A DNA stretch of 64,000 nt. Source: CAXBDP01 sp041689935 (GTDB taxonomy: Bacteria > Bacteroidota > Bacteroidia > Cytophagales > Cyclobacteriaceae). Both the position numbers and the translations under genes were made by a program. Positions 62,127-64,000 of the stretch are shown here, piece after piece. Below the pieces are notes generated by a model. That model did not search any database. It saw only the letters and a program-made list of their open reading frames with translations, and was not told the DNA's origin. Location: contig JBDNFI010000037.1 of the NCBI GenBank assembly GCA_041689935.1, positions 1 through 64,000 on the forward strand. Reading direction: 5' to 3'. How positions within the stretch are numbered: the first letter of the stretch is position 1; each line of letters starts with the position of its first letter.

Positions 62127-64000
62127 TCAATCCCATTCTGATTCTAATAGACTGATTTGAGTAGAAAAGGTTTTAAATGATTTTTCATTAATTAAACTTT
62201 TCAATCTGTACAACCCAATTTCTAAATAGCTATTTAGGTTTTGCTCCTTACAAATAAGAATATAGGCTTTTAATATCTGAACGGAGTAAGGGTTTCCAGT
62301 ATGTGCTTCTACAGAGAGTTGATAGGCTAAGTCTTGACGATTGATCTGCTTATACTTTTCAATACCTTCGAGGATCAATAGGTCATTCCAGCTATCTTCC
62401 GATAATTGTTCTACCAATTCAATGATTTTAATTTCATCTTGTTCAATTCTTAATTGAGCCAGCCTTCTACTTTGCTCTTCTGTGAAAATAAGATTAACGC
62501 TTTCTTCTTTCATTTTTAAAGAAAATTTCACTTCATGTCTAAGCTTCCATAACAATTCAAACCCAAATAAATCATTCAATCTAGGGTCATTGATCCAATC
62601 ATTGGTTGTTTGGGCATATCCGCTCCGTACTTGTTGAAAGGTGATTTCGGCAAATACCTTTTCTCGAATCCTTTCATTTTTAATATTTCTGAATAAGCCT
62701 GTGATGGTGTTGACATCCATTTGGTCATTCTCGAAGTATAGCTGCCAATAGTAACTGCTGTCTGAATGGATGTTTCCATTCAAATAGTTTTTGAAGGAAT
62801 TCAATTGTGCATTCGCTTCTTCATCAATCAATCTGAGGGCGTCCATTTTATTTTCATCGCCTGCTTTAGCGAGCGCTCTTTCTATGGTAGAAAAATTGAA
62901 CTCCAGTGAACCAGCTTTTCTAAAGTAATCTTCGGCTAGTTGCCATTTATTATTTTCTAACGCCCAGCTTCCCAATTGATACGTATACTTCCCTTGCCTT
63001 TGTCCATCCCTGTTCGATAGAATTTTCATCAATCGAAGGGCATCTTTTTTATTGCCTTGGTAATAATATCGGTAGCTAATTTTCTCCAAAATACGTTCAG
63101 TGTAGAAGAAAAAGGGCCAGGTAAAAGCCACTTGTTCTTTTTGCATCAAACCCTCTCGCTCAATAATAAATTGCTGATTGAGCAGCATATTATTCCAAAT
63201 AGCGAATGTGTCTTGTAGCATAGGAGCATTTTGCATGAGCTCAACTTCATCCGTAGAAGTGGCCAGGATGGCGGCATTGGCTCCTAGACTTACTATTTCT
63301 TCTTGGCTCAATTGGCTTGTAAATGTATCGTCAACACTACTAATGCCTGTGCGAGCAATGATTGCAGATATATTCCTAATCGCCAAGGTCTGGAATTTTT
63401 TATCCTCCCGCGATTTAGTGTACCAATACACTGCGGAATCCAATATGCTGGTTTTTGCGTATAAATTTCCTAATGCAAAGGCAATATGTGTGTCTTGGTT
63501 TTCCTTCCAATTTTTATTCAACAATCCGATCGCATCAAAGGGTCGACCTCTTGCTACGTAGTTTTGCGCCAAATTTATTTGCGATTGCGGAGTAGCATTT
63601 GTTTCCGTTGCTTTTTCTAGAAAATAATAAGCCTGACCAAGATCATTAGTAGCATCGAATGAATTGCCCAATTGATAGTTCGCTATATGATTGTAAGGAG
63701 CAAAGCCATTGGCAATTTCTAATAACTTTTGAGCACGTTCATGATTACTTTTCTCCAAATCAATTTGTGCGATTTGCGCAAAATTACCCGCATACGTCTG
63801 ATTCATCGGCAGCAATTTGGCAAGATAAAACACTGCCATTGAAGCTAAAGAACCCATAATTAATGCTGTGGAAAATGCCATTAGCACAGGCTGATACACA
63901 ATTTTGTAAACTGGGCGATTGTGAAAAGCTGGATCCAAGAAATTGATAAGGACATAGATAAAGAAGAAAATGCCCATGCCAATATGGCTGAATAGGATGA
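62127..64000 (-). CDS. TPR membrane protein (5' end cut by window edge)
   Basis: At least 616 residues from ATG 63977, but the frame stays open to the window end (ILFSHIG before the Met), so the true start is probably outside. Two hydrophobic segments (FFFIYVLINFL and an AFSTALIMGSLASMAVFYLA helix, residues 1-60) are followed by TPR-like repeats such as QIAQIDLEKSNHERAQKLL, YYFLEKATETNATPQSQINL and IAFALGNLYAKTSILDSAVY. A scaffold or sensor of unknown role. Confidence 0.65.
   Translation of the reverse strand, partial: ILFSHIGMGIFFFIYVLINFLDPAFHNRPVYKIVYQPVLMAFSTALIMGSLASMAVFYLAKLLPMNQTYAGNFAQIAQIDLEKSNHERAQKLLEIANGFAPYNHIANYQLGNSFDATNDLGQAYYFLEKATETNATPQSQINLAQNYVARGRPFDAIGLLNKNWKENQDTHIAFALGNLYAKTSILDSAVYWYTKSREDKKFQTLAIRNISAIIARTGISSVDDTFTSQLSQEEIVSLGANAAILATSTDEVELMQNAPMLQDTFAIWNNMLLNQQFIIEREGLMQKEQVAFTWPFFFYTERILEKISYRYYYQGNKKDALRLMKILSNRDGQRQGKYTYQLGSWALENNKWQLAEDYFRKAGSLEFNFSTIERALAKAGDENKMDALRLIDEEANAQLNSFKNYLNGNIHSDSSYYWQLYFENDQMDVNTITGLFRNIKNERIREKVFAEITFQQVRSGYAQTTNDWINDPRLNDLFGFELLWKLRHEVKFSLKMKEESVNLIFTEEQSRRLAQLRIEQDEIKIIELVEQLSEDSWNDLLILEGIEKYKQINRQDLAYQLSVEAHTGNPYSVQILKAYILICKEQNLNSYLEIGLYRLKSLINEKSFKTFSTQISLLESEWD

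Larger units (their letters stand above)
2957..63411. repeat. Dispersed octamer CCTCCCGC / GCGGGAGG (39 copies by eye)
   Basis: CCTCCCGC on the plus strand starts at 2957, 4416, 7518, 9822, 10456, 18933, 21343, 26259, 27575, 29486, 34466, 36759, 39757, 40012, 44601, 45190, 49191, 52754, 53122, 56726, 58532, 63404. Its complement GCGGGAGG starts at 4695, 6156, 6587, 7907, 10998, 11256, 14049, 27632, 30975, 37728, 39402, 46557, 47369, 49360, 55668, 58407, 60980. In about 22 of 39 copies the next base is T (CCTCCCGCT). Copies fall in all three codon phases and between genes, so the constraint is on DNA rather than protein. Assuming roughly 40 percent GC, chance predicts about 0.5 copy on both strands. 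Confidence 0.9.

Noticed and set aside
1..64000. CRISPR arrays, rRNA genes, intact transposases or known riboswitches
   Set aside because: I looked for regularly spaced direct repeats, rRNA-like stretches, transposase motifs and riboswitch cores, and saw none. The octamer copies are irregularly spaced and lie within genes.

Overview
The window looks like a chromosome segment of a Bacteroidota bacterium, most likely a Cytophagales-type organism. Reasons: promoters of the TAnnTTTG type, long Bacteroidota-style PurF, AddAB-like recombination proteins, lipoproteins of the 6-bladed beta-propeller family, and a moderately AT-rich sequence. The species cannot be named from the sequence.

Layout. 1-2.7 kb is an accessory island: the N-terminus of a DNA methyltransferase, a two-gene TIR + HEPN-like pair bracketed by a perfect 10-bp inverted repeat, palindromic elements, and a wrecked tyrosine recombinase. 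2.9-11.7 kb holds a secreted M14 peptidase and an overlapping addA-addB-like pair. 11.9-21.5 kb is a seven-gene reverse-strand metabolic cluster: class III aminotransferase, nitrilase-type amidase, VOC protein, Orn/Lys/Arg-decarboxylase-like enzyme, ATP-grasp ligase, C45 NtnH hydrolase and aldehyde dehydrogenase. It looks like an uncharacterised amine/polyamine-to-GABA-type pathway. 21.5-25.2 kb is a decaying region with one intact 6-bladed beta-propeller lipoprotein, two broken paralogue pieces, and a fasciclin gene lying between the pieces. 25.4-28.3 kb has housekeeping genes (SIMPL, THUMP RNA methyltransferase, PlsC).

28.3-39.3 kb is one forward run: murI, nuoHIJKLMN (the membrane half of complex I, without nuoA-G) and purF. 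A tRNA-Arg(CCG), a guanine deaminase, pdhB, a PspC-type protein and a divergent Nramp-family transporter follow. 43.2-50.9 kb is a complete trpEGDCFBA operon plus a DAHP synthase. It is preceded by an unannotated 18-residue leader peptide with three consecutive Trp codons and an intrinsic terminator, so classical transcription attenuation is likely. 51-64 kb mixes small enzymes, a decayed RES toxin fragment, typA, a CoA-transferase, ilvE, a cobalamin adenosyltransferase, an ABC ATPase and a TPR membrane protein cut by the window end.

The strongest window-wide signal is a DNA word, CCTCCCGC/GCGGGAGG. I found 39 copies by eye, in both orientations, in all reading frames and between genes, where base composition predicts about one or fewer. 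It is a candidate Chi-like, uptake-like or HIP1-like genome signature. The window also encodes the AddAB-like enzyme that would read a Chi site.
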